From Solen grandis (lineage: Eukaryota > Mollusca > Bivalvia > Adapedonta > Solenidae): a stretch of DNA of 64,000 nt. This document shows, one piece after another, positions 36,212 through 48,714 of this stretch (within the stretch, counting starts at the first letter, position 1; every line of letters begins with the position of its first letter). The translations under genes were made by a program, and so were the position numbers. The notes below the pieces were generated by a model. It had not been told where the DNA came from. It did not search any database and was given only the letters and a program-made list of their open reading frames with translations. The stretch is taken from the NCBI GenBank assembly GCA_021229015.1, contig CM037777.1, positions 56,125,089 to 56,189,088 of the forward strand, written 5' to 3'.

Positions 36212-36238
36212 TCACATTCGGAAATTACGTCCTTCCAT
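36212..36238 (-). promoter_or_regulatory. Upstream ORF ahead of the TLR start
   Basis: Eight codons plus stop lie just upstream of the TLR ATG: ATG at 36238, a second in-frame ATG at 36217, then TGA ending at 36212. The second ATG plus TGA is by itself a minimal start-stop uORF, five bases before the main ATG. If the 5' UTR includes it, it would reduce or gate translation of the receptor. Transcript extent is not known. Confidence 0.45.
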
Positions 36239-36433
36239 TGTATGATATAACTTCCAATAATATGTTCGCCTTTTTACTTTCTCTGCCACGGTTGATTTTC
36301 AATTGATCGCATTAGTCTGAAGATAAACAAGAAACATTTCCTTTATTTTTCAGGAAGTGGTCAGAGGAAGGGACCATTTATATCCCTCCTTTTAAGCAAT
36401 GAGTATATATGTGCGAAAGCCGAGAAAAAAATT

Positions 36434-36546
36434 CTTATCTCGTATAAGGTTGATGTTATCTCGTGAAAACGACATAGTTACCCCGTAATAACAAGATAAC
36501 TACATGCATCTCGTAATAACGTCATGTTATCTTGTAATTATTTCGA
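36434..36546. repeat. TTATCTCGT-type foldback repeat
   Basis: Alternating direct and inverted units of the type TTATCTCGTAATAACG and CGTAATAACAAGATAAC. Capable of multiple hairpins. About 200 bases upstream of the TLR start, so it may lie in its promoter region. Confidence 0.7.
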
Positions 36547-36786
36547 GAATATATGTTTTCTTTATTTTTTTTACTTAGTTTACTATTCGGCTTTTATGAG
36601 TAATGCAAAATTGTGATAAGAAAAACTTTGAAAGATTAAACTGTTAATTATATAAGTAAAGCTAAGTAAAGAAACGGAAAGTAGTCAAACAACAATTATT
36701 ATCTACGCATATGGATTTAAGTGTTTTAATTGACTTGCTTTTGGAAGTAGAATATCGTCCATTTGACCAAGACTTTGGTCATTACT

Positions 36787-36999
36787 GCTTTACTTCATAT
36801 AGACTCACTTTGACGCATAGGCAGACAGAGCAGACCCAGATCAGACAGCTCCTATAGGGTCTCCTTTGTTTGCACATACAATATTGTAGCTCAGTTTCTA
36901 CACAGTGATCTGTGGCAAAGAAAAAAAATCATTTAAAGATCAGTCTTTTAATATTCATCAAGTCATAAATTTGCATATGAATAGTCATGAAGTAAAGGG
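36787..36999 (-). mobile_element. piggyBac-like MITE, subfamily 2, minus strand
   Basis: Inverted relative to the 62-kb copy: starts near CATATAGACTCACTTTGACGC, has CAGACCCAGATCAGACAGCT and ends in a GAAGTAAAGGG remnant. Ends decayed; TTAA flanks lost. Confidence 0.75.
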
Positions 37000-37681
37000 A
37001 TACACAAATGTATTTATAACAAACATGCTCACCTGTCTGGTGGAGTCCATACAAGAAACGTGTGAGCGTGAGTGTCATTCAGACTTACATGAACTGTGAC
37101 AGGGATAAAATAATTACATATTATTATAAGTCGATATATGGAAGTATTTCCTACAAGGAAATATATTCAATATTTACAACGTCAGTGTAGATCTTTGTAC
37201 TGCTGTAATTTGACAGTTCCTTATTCGCATTCACAGTTGACAACACAACACAATAATCTGGTTCGACTAACACAAATAATTGTATTGTATCCGTTGTCAG
37301 ATAAATATTGTGATTTTTTTTTTGTGCATAGACAAACCAAACCAACCTCGTGTTTTTTTACTGGGACTACACCCAACCCCGCACCTCGTATAGATTTCTA
37401 ACCTTGTTGTTTGAACAATGAAATCGTATCAAATTCATTTTTTTTTTATTTTATCATTTTAATTCTAATGTTAGAAGGAATTTTATACACTTCCGGATGG
37501 ATCAGTAATAGCCATTGTTTATAATCGAAATAGAATTTCATTATCCACCAATTAATGAAATGGAAAAGAATCCAAGGATGTAATGTACGTATATTGCAAT
37601 ATAAAAATAGAATTTAAGCAAAGGAAGAGAGAGGGGTGAAAACGAGAAAAGTAAGAAAAGTTATATGATAATTATTGTTTT

Positions 37682-37951
37682 ATTATATGTAGCCGGGTAC
37701 AGGTATTTGGTGATAAATCAATAGGCCATAAGAAATGCATGAGTGTCTCGATAGCTCAGTGGTAGAGCGCAGGAACGGTAGTCCTGAGGCCCGTGGGACG
37801 CCAAATATAACAGGTGGTGAAAAAACCATGGCTCGACCGGGTCTCGAGCCTCAGGAATACCATTCCTGCACTCTACCGACTGAGCTATCAAGTCACATGT
37901 CTTCTTGTCTATTGATTTATCACCAAATACCTGTACCCGGCTACATATAAT
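37682..37951. mobile_element. Foldback element with tRNA-like sequence in both arms
   Basis: The outer arms are perfect inverted repeats of at least 39 bp (starting ATTATATGTAGCCGGGTAC). Inside, each arm carries an inverted tRNA-like head with A box TAGCTCAGTGGTAGAGCGC (left) and, on the minus strand, TAGCTCAGTCGGTAGAGTGC (right); the arms meet around a short non-palindromic centre with a B-box-like CTCGAGACC. Total 270 bp. Either two SINEs joined head to head or a distinct foldback family. The open frame across it is incidental. Confidence 0.8.
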
Positions 37952-38035
37952 TGACGGAATTTTAATTGTTTGTTTTATTTAACTTCAAATCTAAATTGTG
38001 TTATATTGAGCCGCAAATTTCTCACAAACGCATTT

Positions 38036-38104
38036 TTCTTCTGGTGATAATAATGCGCGCGCATTTTTCTCACCAGAAGAAAGATGCGCGCGCATTTTTC
38101 TCAT
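38036..38104. repeat. Inverted and direct repeats with GCGCGCGC core
   Basis: CATTTTTCTTCTGGTGA and TCACCAGAAGAAAGATG are inverted; ATGCGCGCGCATTTTTCTCA is present twice in direct orientation (38050s and 38080s). Local alternating purine-pyrimidine text could adopt Z-DNA. Confidence 0.7.
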
Positions 38105-38837
38105 TTTGATGGGAAAATTCGCCTGGGGCTGTAGGTACGAACGTTTTTTTCTGATATGAAAATGCGTGAAAGATAATTTGTTGGATTATTATTTTCTTTT
38201 TATACTTTAATGCTGTGAGCAGTTGTAAAGATAGTTCTAGTGCACCTTGCGGTTGGTTTTTATCCGAAATGGCTTATCAACAAATAATAAAATTGTCTGA
38301 AATTGCTGGGAAAAAATTCCCAATCAAGTTAATGTTCAGTACCTACTGAGACACCTCGGAAGGAATTCGGAAGTAATGCAGGAAATTAAAATAAACAGAC
38401 AATAAAACAAATGGTGCCATTGTGCATGGCTACGATAGTTGGTAATAAATAGAAGATAAACAGTCAACAGACAGAAAAGTATATGCATATCAGGTGATTA
38501 TTGTATTAAACACTGTATTACCTGCTGTGCTAAATCGCTTAATGTTTAGAAAGTTAACCGTTTAATGTTATGAACATGTTATTCGTAATGACTTATGAAT
38601 AAGTTGTCATTTTAGTTGTTTTGTTTTTGTTTTTGTTTTTAATCTGTCCTTACCACGACATAGCATTTTGCAACACAACTAGGCTTATGCTGTCGTTGAA
38701 AAAAAACAAATTCCTTATTATACAATCACTATAGTTCCAGATCATCTGTAAATAGTTTGCAGTTTGGTCTGAATTTACACTCTCCGCCAAGAGGTTAATG
38801 ATACCAGTGATCGAGTATTTCAAATTCAAGTACTAAG

Positions 38838-39007
38838 TACTACTACTACTTCTACTGCTCTACTACTACTACTACTACTACTGCTACTACTTCTATTTCT
38901 ACTACTGCTACTACTACTACTTCTATAACAACAACAACTACTACTACTACTACTACTACTATTACTACACAATGTACAACTACGACTACTTCTGCTACTG
39001 CTGCTGC
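38838..39007. repeat. (CTA)n array
   Basis: Imperfect CTA/CTG trinucleotides over 170 bases, broken by an AACAACAAC stretch. Confidence 0.93.
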
Positions 39008-39510
39008 AGCTGCTGCTTATAATGATAATAATAATATGTCCTCTTTCTTCTGCTTTTATACACCTCGAGAAACTACAACTTATAAACGGTTAATGTAGTC
39101 GTTTGCTGTAAGTTTAGCTTACGATCAGCCAAAAATACTTAGTCTAAACTGATGGTTTTAACAGTGAAAAAAAAGATATGAAAAATCTTACTTTTGTTTT
39201 AACATAAGTTACCGATACTTATATCATTTAAATTAAGTAGCAAAATGAGAAAACAAATCTGAGGTGCTATATTTTTCTGAACGAATACTTGACATAATTC
39301 GACGATAACCGCTTCATATGTATACATAATGTAATCAAACCCCGAGTTTCCAGTAAGGGGGGGGGGGGGTCACGTGTCTGTACAGTAATCTAAACGAGCA
39401 ATGGCGACTGCTGAGCCTCGGTAAGTTTATTATTTTGTTAAAGTTTTGTGACAAACATTACCAGATTCCAAACTAGACCTAGCCTATCATATGCGCAGTG
39501 CTAAGTGTGT

Positions 39511-39543
<33 letters not shown>

Positions 39544-40225
39544 AAACGCATTTTTTTTGCCAAATGTGCTCGTAGAAGTCCGTCTAAAATCTTGTTGAAA
39601 GATATGTAGTGTACAAATGTTCATTGCAGAGGTATAGTAAGTAAACGAGCATTTTATGGATAGTAAACCACACGCGAACAAAAATAATAAATATCACGCA
39701 TGGTTTCAAATAGCTTTGAAATACCTAAAATATGTCGACATTAAATAAGCGTGTCCCGTCTACGGTGTGAAAAAAATCAAATACCAAGAATATGTATAGC
39801 TAAAACAATACATACGAGACATTGATCTTGATCCTTTAGTGAACATTCAAAACATGTATGTCAGGCCTGACTGAAATAGCTCAACATATCTGACCGCTGT
39901 GATAGAAATATGAAAGAAATAAAACAAAATATGCTCTCATTACACGGCGCATCATAAAACTGACCTAGGTGTTAAATGGTTCAATAGTTAATAGCATATA
40001 TGCAATCTTTGAAAAAGATAAAGTGGTATAGTTCGTGTTGTATTTTGCATTTTATTTCTTTGATCATATAACTGATAGCATTAGGCAGTACAGCCACCTA
40101 GGTGATGTTGTTATTACAGATTATCTTAATGCACGAGTGGGCCAATGATCAGACATAATACAAAACATACAGTCGCACAGATTTGTTAATTTGCCTGACG
40201 GCCAAAAAATAAGAAATAGTTTAGT

Positions 40226-40407
40226 TCCGTTTCTGGTCTCCTGACCGACCCTCTTTTTCAACGACCGACCCTAAAGTCTTTTTTTACCGCCTTAAAATAT
40301 TTCCCTTTTTCATCTTTTGTTTCATGTAAAAATAAATAGATAAATAAATAAAATAAAAATCCCGACCTACCGACCCTCTTTTTTATTTGCTGGAGACCAG
40401 AAACGGA
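40226..40407. mobile_element. MITE with TCCGTTTCTGGTCTCC ends
   Basis: Perfect 16-bp terminal inverted repeats, TCCGTTTCTGGTCTCC and its complement, 182 bp apart. Subterminal GACCGACCCTCTTTTT occurs twice in direct orientation. No coding frame beyond an incidental one. Confidence 0.8.
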
Positions 40408-41264
40408 GCTTTTTTTTACCCAATAGTACAATACTAACAATATTAATAGTTGTCATAAAATCAGAGTCTACAGTGGGAATTTTGCAAGGGATACATTGAA
40501 TGGTTGGATACCAAAAGATCTTAGCTACACAGAGCAAAATATTGCGCGATTCTTACTTATATAAGTACTACTTCAGAAGACGAGTGTGAACAATGATTTT
40601 AAAAGATTTAAAATGAATATCAGAGGCAATTTTGAAATGATTAATACATTTTTAGATTTTTTTTCTCACTTTTGATATGACAATTATTTCTTATAGGCAT
40701 GTGTGGGCTAGTTCTCCATGACTTTAGATCATCCAATTGTAAATAATGGTAGGTGATCATGTGGCGGTAGTAAACGTGTATGATTTTAACAAATATGTAT
40801 CTAACTTCAGCCATGTTCTACCATTAGAGAGTAAATATATAAATACTTACAAAGGTAACTCATTGAGTCAAAGGCTTGTCTTCTTTGAGGCCTTTGATTA
40901 GAAATAATTAAAAACTATACAATAAATCATCAACATACAGTTGCTAATAATTAAATGCATAACATATCAAACAAAAACTTTTAGCAACCGCTGAAACCCC
41001 AACTCACATACACATGCGTACAAAAATGCGCGCATAGATATACACAGTAATTAAAGAAAAATGTGAATATCAACGCACAGTGGGGAAAATAATTTTAAAC
41101 AATGAAGCCTTTAGCAGGATCACCAAACATCACACTCACAAGAGTGAGACAATATATAATTATAAATGAATAGTTATACAAACTACAATAATTCTCCTTC
41201 TTGAATAGTTACCGGTCAACATCTGTTTCATTGCCTGTTATGGCACAATATCACATTGTTATCT

Positions 41265-41506
41265 GGGGCCTGCGTGGCCGAGAGGGTAAAGTCGCTGACT
41301 TTGACACTCACTCAGCCCCTCATCGCGTGGGTTCGAATCCCGACAGAGTCATTCGGATTTTCATGTGAGGAAGCCTTCCAGCTGGCTTGCGCTAGGTCGG
41401 TGGTTTTACCCGGATGCCTCTGTGCATTCGGGGTCTTCCTCCACCTGTAATTAGCTGGACGTCGCTATATGACTGAAATACTGTCGAAGCGACGGTAAAC
41501 TCAAAT
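41265..41506 (+). mobile_element. SINE family A, full-length copy
   Basis: tRNA-like head (GTGGCCGAGAGGGTAAAG, B box GGTTCGAATCC), body and 3' end as in the other family A copies, without the 31-bp internal duplication. Flanks TCACATTGTTATCT (41251) and TCACATTGTGATCT (41519) form a 13/14 target-site duplication. The open frame across it is incidental. Confidence 0.9.
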
Positions 41507-44401
41507 AGTCAAGTCATGTCACATTGTGATCTATGAAAGATAAACATTTATGTATCGGCGAAGGTATTAAATAATATTTAATCGATCCATCGATCAAGTC
41601 AACGATGCGACAAAATGTCACAAAAACAGCAATAAGCTTTTACCATTTATCAATAAGTTAGCAATAGGTATACAAGGGGAGACTGGGTTGAAGTTGGAGA
41701 TAAACTTCATGTCGAAAAACCTATAAAAAAAAACTTATCAAACATATAATGAATTTCAACGTTTCAAGCAAGTGAGAAAATTGCGTTAAGATGCTAGGTC
41801 CCACCATGTGGTCTGCGTTCGTGAGAAATTTGCGGCTCAACAGTGCTCTCCAAACGTTCATGACATGAATATACTTCATTATTTCATGTTCTATATCAGA
41901 CATTAAATTTGCAGTATTATATAGTATTACATATTCAAATCCCTAAAGTCGCATGTCTTAAGTTTTTAAGTCACATGGTGTTCGCCAAGGCCTCAGTGTT
42001 AGTAGTAGCAATGATAAAGAGCAATCATAATTTGAATAAGATGCTATTTTTCGGTCGTTAGGCCGTTTATTTTCACCCTGACTTCCTTTGAAACACACAG
42101 AAATGAAGCGGAATAAAATTAGGCTTTTCATTGGTTATTATATACTTTGCTAAATCCCCATTGGTCTTTGTAAAATTAATCAAAAGAAGGGAAAGGAAAT
42201 GCGGAAACGAGTTCTCTAGATCTCTGTTTATTTTAAAAGTTGAAGTTTTCTTCCCCTGCGAACGATTTGTCCCGAATAGTAAGACACTGCATCTTTTTAA
42301 GGATAACTGAAAGAGTAGAACGCTAAAAAATAGGAAACACATAGATTTCGGAATTGATTGTTCGACCCTGACAGATCCTATATTCAACAAAAACGTAACA
42401 TCCGGTTTCGTTTTGTAGCCCGCGATAATGCGCAAATGTTTTAACTTGAAGGCTGTAAGTGTCTACAAAGATTGTACACATTCTTTGGATCCGTGTTATT
42501 TCAGACAGCTGCGCTGACACAGGAATTACACAACTATTAAACCAACAACAAAATCTATTACATGTTAAACCTTTTTAACCTTTTCTTTTTTGACAGAGAT
42601 TATACTGAATGTTAAAGTAGACTCTCTGTAAACGAATGTTAAGTAATTACTTTGGTTGACTGTTACTGAAACAATATTTCAGACGTTTGGATTAAACGTC
42701 GAACAGAGCCAAAGTAAATTATGTAGAGTCATATCATACTGAACAGTGTCATCCTGTTGTCTAAGAGTTTATCACACGCAGTCCAATAGTTTAACATACA
42801 AAGGAGTCTAAAGGTTATCCCTTTCCCTCATAGAGGAAACCATGAAAAGACCTTTGCGAACAACATAAAACCAGATCAGCCTGCGAGCTGGTCAGGTTTT
42901 ATGCTGTTCGCTGCTCCTCAGTGGTCTGGAAATGAGGATTTTGTAATTAAATTTGGTAAGGTTTAACTGTGGTTTTCTGCAGATCAGGCTTTATGTGGTA
43001 CCTATTGAGTGCGTCAAAATGAGTCTATATGAGGGAAAGGGTTAAATAAGTAAGACACTTATTAAGGTTGACAATCTCAAAAACTATGTTGTTTAATTCA
43101 AGTTTGATCAATACGGTGGTATAAAGGGGACATGGAAGATATATTTTCCTATTGTTGCGTGCGCAGTGATATCTACTGCCTGCCAACATACATGTAGATC
43201 TACTTTATGATTTTCACCAATGAAACTTTTGACTGACTTCAAATCTTGAATTTTTCAACAATTAATGTAAACTTTAAAAAATCGCAAGAATAAAATCTGT
43301 TACATGTGACAGTGATATATGATTTTCTTTATGATATATCATGCATAAAAAGAACACATATAACTTACACATACGTAAAGTCAAACTCCTTGCAGCAGTT
43401 TCTTCCATTGGTATGTAAAACCAGTAAAGACGGATTTATCTTTTAAATTCCAGTATTTCATATTAGTTAGTTTTATTTCTTTAAAATAACATTCATATTG
43501 ATGAAATGGGTAAATAATGAAAACAAATAAGCCTCTCTCATAAAAACAATGCGTTTTGATGAGCTCGCCAATTTTTGTCACATGGTTGTCACGTGAGTTA
43601 TAATAGCACCGGTGCGTATGACCATCGGTAACATTGTTGGAAGGTAACTTATTAAGTATGTAAGATGTGTATCATAGCGTTCAACAACTACAAGTCAGTA
43701 TTTAAGTTTCCGTATTTGAACATAAGTTATATTTTCTTTTAGAAGTGCCTTCGATTTCGACTTTACCGATTTACCGAACTTTACCGATTATCGCCGAGTG
43801 TCACGGAATGTGTCGAAATAAGCCGAAAAATACACTTCGTCGTTACACACATTTCTGACCTTAAGGTTATAAAAGTGTTCAAAATCATAATTTAAAAATA
43901 TATAGGAAAAACGTATGTAAATGCATAGACCATGTTATAAAAACACCATTCACCTCTCGACATCATAAAAATTACGAGTGCGTATAAATATGTTTTCTTT
44001 ATATGAAAGGTAAAAAGATATTTCAATGTTGATGAACATAAAAATATTTTATATTTCGCGGGAAATCGGCTCGGTAACACCGGAAATACCCGATTACGCA
44101 CGTAAATCTCCATGAACATGCCGAAACATAAGTTAGCTGAAGTTGTTGACATTTTCCTCTCGCAACGGTTGCAACGTCAAGGTCATGTGCAAAAAAATAG
44201 ATATTGACAAGAATGCCGAGTATTTCCGTTGAAAATCGTGTGCTTCCGCAAAATAACATGATCGGGGCAAAATATATGGAAAGTATCATTCACAATGTAA
44301 TTAAGACTGTTTCATTGAAGAACAATCTGTTAACACGGTGTCATGTTCCTGAACACTACCATAAACTGTTAGGGGAACCAAAGATCTGTTAAAATTAACA
44401 T
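41507..44401. other. Gene-free DNA around one MITE
   Basis: Apart from the MITE at 42.8 kb nothing is supported. The minus-strand frames at 42073-42435 and 43892-44289 are 60-120 codons long with no family signature and are treated as chance. Confidence 0.5.
42819..43041 (+). mobile_element. piggyBac-like MITE, subfamily 1
   Basis: Both terminal repeats present; right flank TTAA, left TTAT. The inner palindrome is shortened by deletion (CAGCCTGCGAGCTGG), which makes it about 11 bp shorter than the 21.7-kb copy. Confidence 0.88.
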
Positions 44402-45181
44402 ATTCTCTCTTCTGATTGGTTATTAAGCCGTGTACATAACGTCTTATTATACTGCGACGTAAAATTCTCTCTTCTGATTGGTTAATAAGCCGTGTACATA
44501 ACCACTCTCTTACACGTCGGCTAACATTACATTCACCTCTGTGGTGGGCTCAGAAAGTAGTACCAAATAAATGACGTTATCCAGACCGTTGTTCAAATAT
44601 TTAATTTGAAGGACGACTAGATAGGCTCCATAAACTGCGAAATGTATATAAATAGAACCACTGAACTTTATCGGAATGGTCATCAAAATTACAAATTATG
44701 AAAATAGAAAGCTGGTCATAAATCACGATATCCAGCTGAACCTGTAAATATTTACATTTGAAAACGAGCGTTTGCGGCATTTTCCCATCGGCGAAATAAG
44801 GCATGAAATAGTTCCCATAATAACAATCAATATTAATATTTTACACACGTTTTATGATGATTCAAAAAGTACTTATTCAGTCTTTCTATACTTTTGATCC
44901 TTAAAATACACTTAAATCCACGTTTAATAAGTGTTCTCTGTTTTGACAAGATTCTTGTCATTGAGCCCATTGCAGAGATGTTATGTGAAGAAACGAACGA
45001 CAACTCTGCTTTGAGATTGGTACATAACGTCTAATTGTACTGCGACGTAAAATTATCTCTTCTGATTGGTCAATAAGCTATGTACATAAAGCATCATGTT
45101 CTCTGGGTATATGTTTTTATGACACGATATAAGTATTTATCAACGCAGAAATAGGACTAAACTTTGCAGTATAATAAATAT
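44402..45181 (+). repeat. Dispersed repeat with TCTTCTGATTGGT units
   Basis: TCTCTTCTGATTGGTTA...AAGCCGTGTACATAAC occurs twice in tandem at 44405 and 44468, and again at 45050. The following text (TACTGCGACGTAAAAT, GGGTATATGTTTTTATGAC, AAACTTTGCAGTATAATAA) leads into the 45.2-kb palindrome. Confidence 0.75.
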
Positions 45182-45323
45182 GTTATACAGTTTCTTGACA
45201 GGGTACATGACTATTTATTCCCGGCTGAGGAAAGTCATGTCTCCCGAGCCGCTAGGCGAGGGTGACATGATTTTTCTCAGCCGGGAATAAATAGTCATGT
45301 ACCCTGTCAGGAAACTGTATAAC
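45182..45323. repeat. 142-bp near-perfect palindrome
   Basis: The left arm GTTATACAGTTTCTTGACAG onward is mirrored by CTGTCAGGAAACTGTATAAC. Arms are about 45 bp nearly perfect, then the inner part is also inverted around GAGCCGCTAGGCGAG. It is the end of a dispersed repeat; diverged half-copies lie at 56197-56270 (GCACCTAGCGGCTCGG onward). Confidence 0.85.
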
Positions 45324-45611
45324 TAATTCTAGTATGTCTTTCCCCAGGCAGATGTTGCATTCCCAGGCTTTTAATTCCTGTTTGAAATCTAATCGCCAAC
45401 ACGTACTTTCGCTTGTTTATTTCCTTAAGATCAGTAAACCAGTTCATCGTGTTACGTCTTTCTTAAATGTATTTAGTTTCCCTTTCTCTTAATGTCATTA
45501 ATTATGAGTTACTTATCAATAGGATAACTTCCTGCTATTGTCATTCATATTTCTTGAAGCTGTTATTTTGACCCGTATGCAAGACAATCTCAGAGTGAGC
45601 TTAAGATAACG

Positions 45612-45642
<31 letters not shown>

Positions 45643-46262
45643 GCTACATACTAGATCATTTTCATTGCTTACAGAGATTAGTATGTATCGTAACATCAAT
45701 TTTGCGTTATGTCGAATTAACTTTGCAGTGATTCTTAGTTATCTATTACATGTCATTCAAATTATTCTCTAAAATGTTGTCAGTCTGTCTTTCGACAATA
45801 CCAAAAGCAACTCTAGTTATCGTAACTTCGCCATCGCGAATTATTAATTCTAAACTATGGAACGCCATAGCTACCTTAGCATGAGCCGATGCATTATATT
45901 ATGATAGTTCACAGTGACGGTTCGTGCAAATCGTAGTAATTGTTTCTAAAAAAATATTATATGCTATGTCCTTTCACAAATACATAATCCCCATTTACAT
46001 TAACAATGATCAGTTTACATTTTATAATGCTCACATGACATTACAGGTTGACCATTGTTAATGCTATATGGTATTCGTCATTATGTGATGTTCATTTAGT
46101 CTTCTCTGATGATCGCGGTCTGTATGATGCACACACTCCATTACATGCTGTTTATGATAAGTATACGAAGATCATCTATCACTTTATTAGGCTAACGTAG
46201 AATAACATGATGTTCGATGTCTTTACACGATGTTCATGATGATCATTTATACTAATTTCATG

Positions 46263-46660
46263 GCAAACTAACAATATATGATGGTATTTTAATACCATAT
46301 GATGCTATTTAGTATATATGATGATATTCTATTATTATTTGATGCTATTTTAGTAGAATATGACGCTATTTAGTGTATTATGATGCTATTTATTATTGTA
46401 TGATGCTATCTTAGTATTATGTGATGCTATTTTAGTGTTATATGATGCTATTTTAATATGTGATGCTATTCTAGTATTATATGATGCTATTTTATTATTA
46501 TATGATGCTATTTTATTATTATATGATGCTATTTTAGTGTTATATGATGATATTTAAGTGTTATATGATGCTATTTTAGTATTATATGATGCTAATTAGT
46601 ACTATATGATGTTATTTTAATATTATCTGATATTTTCAGTATTATATGTTCGTTTTATGA
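46263..46660 (+). repeat. AT-rich satellite, about 21-bp unit
   Basis: About 17 imperfect units of the TATATGATGCTATTTTAGTA type with length drift of 18-21 bp. Decayed TGATGTTCAT text from 46030 may be an older extension. Confidence 0.88.
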
Positions 46661-47204
46661 TGCTCATTTGCTATAACGGGATGATTGTCAGTCTTTTTAT
46701 CATGCTGATCTAGAGTAAACGATGCTAGTCTTTTGTAGCATTGTGTTCATTTTATGTAATAATATGGTCTTTTGTTATTTTATTATGCCTTTCAACACTA
46801 ATTTGTTAGTCGAATGAATTGCGAGTTCACAAATGGTTATTATATCCTGCTGAAACTAAATTTACACTGGGCTTTCACATACACTGGTGCGATTTTGACA
46901 TTACATTATGCGCAAACGTCATATTCGATGATCGGTGATCCCGGCTGTGAGTATCTGTTGAGGAATAGTTGGACCGGACACCACGCGTTATTTCTTATTT
47001 ACCGACAAGAAGGACCAAAAACCAAAAGGAACATTCATATTTTTTGTCACTGCCTAATAACAATTAACAGTGATAATACGCCATGTAATAACCGATGTGA
47101 TCCTGGTTTGTCAGATATAATGCCCCTATGAAAGTTTATTAAAAGCAAGAGATTTTCTGTTATAAAGGTAATCTTTGCGATTTTGATCATGTTTGTTTTG
47201 GTTT

Positions 47205-47790
47205 AAAATCTCATCGATAGTATTTCGTTCATTTTGGGACATTGGTCTACATGATACAGATATAGGGCTGCCTCATCGCATGGTAGATATGTGGTATGAT
47301 ACCATACCCAGTCACATCCCTTCTTTTTTTTCTTTATTGCAATGGCTAGCAATTATTTTCTGATTATAATGTTGAAGAGATAAGAAAGGAAGAGAAGTAG
47401 TTGGATACAAGGGAGTCCGGGTGCGATACCCTAGCTCTTTGCGAATAGACCCCTTGGTTCCTTTACGTGCCCGGTGTATAGCACCGATACACGGGAGACA
47501 AGTTCCTGGGTAGAACCAGTACTGATCGAGTACCCTGACTCCCCATAGCAACCCGATTTTGCCGAGAGCCATTCCATGGTGCATCGGGTACAAACTTAAT
47601 ACGTCTTTGGTTTGATGCGGTCACTAGAGGAAGTGCACACAGCATAGTAGACATGTGGCATAATACCATACCTAGTCATATTTTCATGACAACAGAAAAC
47701 TATTCCTGGAACTACCCTTATATGCTAAGCGATAAGTAAGAGAGCAATATCTACCATGTTTACGGCCTTGGTACTGTTGTTAATATACGT
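47205..47790 (-). mobile_element. SINE family B copy split by a 330-bp block
   Basis: The 3' part (47205-47317) and the 5' middle part (47643-47780) of a minus-strand family B are separated. Both pieces include the same 35-base stretch (GTAGAYATGTGG to ACCCAGTCA or ACCTAGTCA). The block between (47318-47642) resembles another SINE-like sequence with GGGTAGAACCAGTACTGATC. Either a nested insertion with a long duplication or two truncated copies side by side. Confidence 0.6.
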
Positions 47791-48101
47791 TATTTAAAAC
47801 AAATTAATTATATGCGTGTTTATGCATTTTAAAATATTTCGTATTTCAGTAGAAATTTTGTCTCAACCTTTTTGGTATCCTTGAATCCAGCCAAGTAAAT
47901 CATTAAATGATCCATAATGTTCGATAGAAGCGCAAATGATACATCAGTACTAAGTGTTTGTTTGTTTGCTTGTTTGTTTTTTTGTTTTTTTTGCTTGTTT
48001 TGTTATATGGTTTTTAATTACGCATCGTGTATATTAAAATGTACAAAGCGTTTTATAAATATGCATCGTTCTGCAAACAGGCAATAAACAACAATTACAA
48101 C

Positions 48102-48137
<36 letters not shown>
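48102..48137. repeat. (AAT)12 microsatellite
   Basis: Pure AAT run; frames over it on both strands are poly-Asn or poly-Ile and not genes. Confidence 0.95.
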
Positions 48138-48274
48138 TATAATGATAATAAATACTCTGTTGATATTAGACACCTCAAAATCACAAAGACACATTCCATA
48201 ATTGTATATTGGCAGTTTGTAATGAAGAAATACATGGACAAAACATTCTGGCAATCAAACATCATATTATAAGG

Positions 48275-48505
48275 AATGAACATAATATAATGATATTTGA
48301 ACATCATATAACGATATTTGAACATCATATAACGATGTTTGAACATCATATAACGATATTTGAACACCATATAACGATGTTTGAACATCATATTACGGTG
48401 TTTGAACATCATATATCGATATATGAACATCATATAACAGTATTTGAACATCATACAACGTGATATGTACATAATATTTGGATATATGAACACCATATAA
48501 CGACA
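48275..48505 (-). repeat. AT-rich satellite, 21-bp unit
   Basis: About 10 units of AACATCATATAACGATATTTG. A 21-base period is a multiple of three, so frames such as FEHHITI on plus are by-products. The reverse complement begins TATATGATGTTC, half identical to the 46.3-kb unit. Confidence 0.9.
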
Positions 48506-48714
48506 CAGTAGACAAACGCACATTGCATTAGACAAGCTGGCATGTTGAAATGGAAAATAACACCACATTGTATTTTGTTTTCATCATAGCATGTCAAATA
48601 CACATATCGTTAAATGTATTTGCCTATGTTAAGGCAGCTATGGCGTTCCATACTAAACGCATTCAGTGGAAAAACTACAAACAAAGGAAAAAGTACTAAT
48701 TAAAAACGAAGTGT

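Noticed and set aside
36207..36215. Longer TLR start at a GTG
   Set aside because: Eukaryotic initiation at GTG is rare; the ATG three codons later has a strong context and precedes the signal peptide directly.
37735..37950. 71-codon frame and two possible tRNA genes
   Set aside because: The tRNA-like parts are facing arms of one foldback element; acceptor stems do not pair properly and the frame runs through the palindrome.
46814..47131. 105-codon frame as a gene
   Set aside because: No recognisable domain, and no flanking gene structure; kept as chance though composition is not repetitive.
48018..48568. Frames with FEHHIT or YRYMMFK repeats
   Set aside because: Products of the 21-bp satellite and the AAT run.
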